Origin: Flavobacterium sp. A45
GTDB taxonomy: Bacteria; Bacteroidota; Bacteroidia; Flavobacteriales; Flavobacteriaceae
NCBI RefSeq assembly: GCF_002001005.1
Contig: NZ_MUNX01000075.1
Span: 1 to 64,000 of the forward strand
Length of the DNA: 64,000 bases
Direction: 5' to 3'
Below the pieces are notes generated by a model. The model had not been told where the DNA came from. It did no database searches and saw only the letters and a program-made list of their open reading frames with translations. Below are positions 63,962 through 64,000 of the stretch, piece by piece (the stretch's first letter is position 1; every line of letters begins with the position of its first letter). Position numbers and translations under genes: made by a program.

Positions 63962-64000
63962 TTATTACTTTATGATATTATACTATATCACCATTCCATT

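Overview
This is an AT-rich chromosomal segment from a Flavobacterium-like member of the Bacteroidota. The evidence is a SusC/SusD pair, two hybrid two-component regulators, propeller-type histidine kinases, -7 boxes of the TAnnTTTG type, lipoproteins with acidic residues after the lipid cysteine, and intergenic repeats typical of flavobacteria. No tRNA or rRNA gene is complete in the window.

Layout. (1) 193-19133, minus strand: a 12-gene glycan-use operon without SusC/SusD. It encodes three GH3 enzymes, a GH5 enzyme, a GH50/clan-A-like enzyme, a two-domain DUF1080 protein, a secreted TIM-barrel isomerase/epimerase-like protein, a Gfo/Idh/MocA oxidoreductase, an ACS-type MFS permease, and secreted accessory proteins (formylglycine-generating-enzyme fold plus CBM6-like, TolB-like, PstS-like). 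The mix suggests beta-glucoside hydrolysis together with the 3-keto-glycoside route. (2) 19493-25351: a TonB-dependent receptor, a PQQ-type sugar dehydrogenase with a cytochrome c, and a GlcG/HbpS-like protein with an aldo/keto reductase. (3) 25401-29543: a 1380-aa hybrid two-component regulator. A shared motif, ACATnnnnACCCCT in the sense of transcription, lies upstream of this regulator and of all four neighbouring transcription units. I infer that they form one regulon.

(4) About 29650-33710: an accessory island. It holds a small HTH protein, a frameshifted regulator and its truncated duplicate, long direct repeats, five 24-bp iteron-like repeats, and a 520-aa protein joining an AbiEi-like winged helix to a Fic domain. 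It ends near a sequence resembling a tRNA or tmRNA 3' end. (5) 33868-48622, minus strand: a complete fructan (levan/inulin-type) utilisation locus. Its genes encode fructokinase, surface GH32, a DUF4960 glycan-binding lipoprotein, SusD, SusC, periplasmic GH32, a sugar-porter MFS, and a regulator with a periplasmic sugar-binding domain. (6) 48985-51777: a nested inverted-repeat element, then an ImmA/IrrE peptidase-XRE pair divergent from an unrecognised 304-aa protein, with palindromic operators between them. (7) 52090-63905: an alcohol dehydrogenase, a cupin, a signalling operon (two paralogous histidine kinases, a receiver, and a receiver-adenylate cyclase), a cytochrome c and gapN.

Working picture: the organism degrades plant-type glycans. 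Separate sensor-regulators control fructan use and beta-glucoside or oxidative use, and a mobile or defence-like island sits between the two loci. Domain assignments come from reading translated sequence and motifs. No database search was run.
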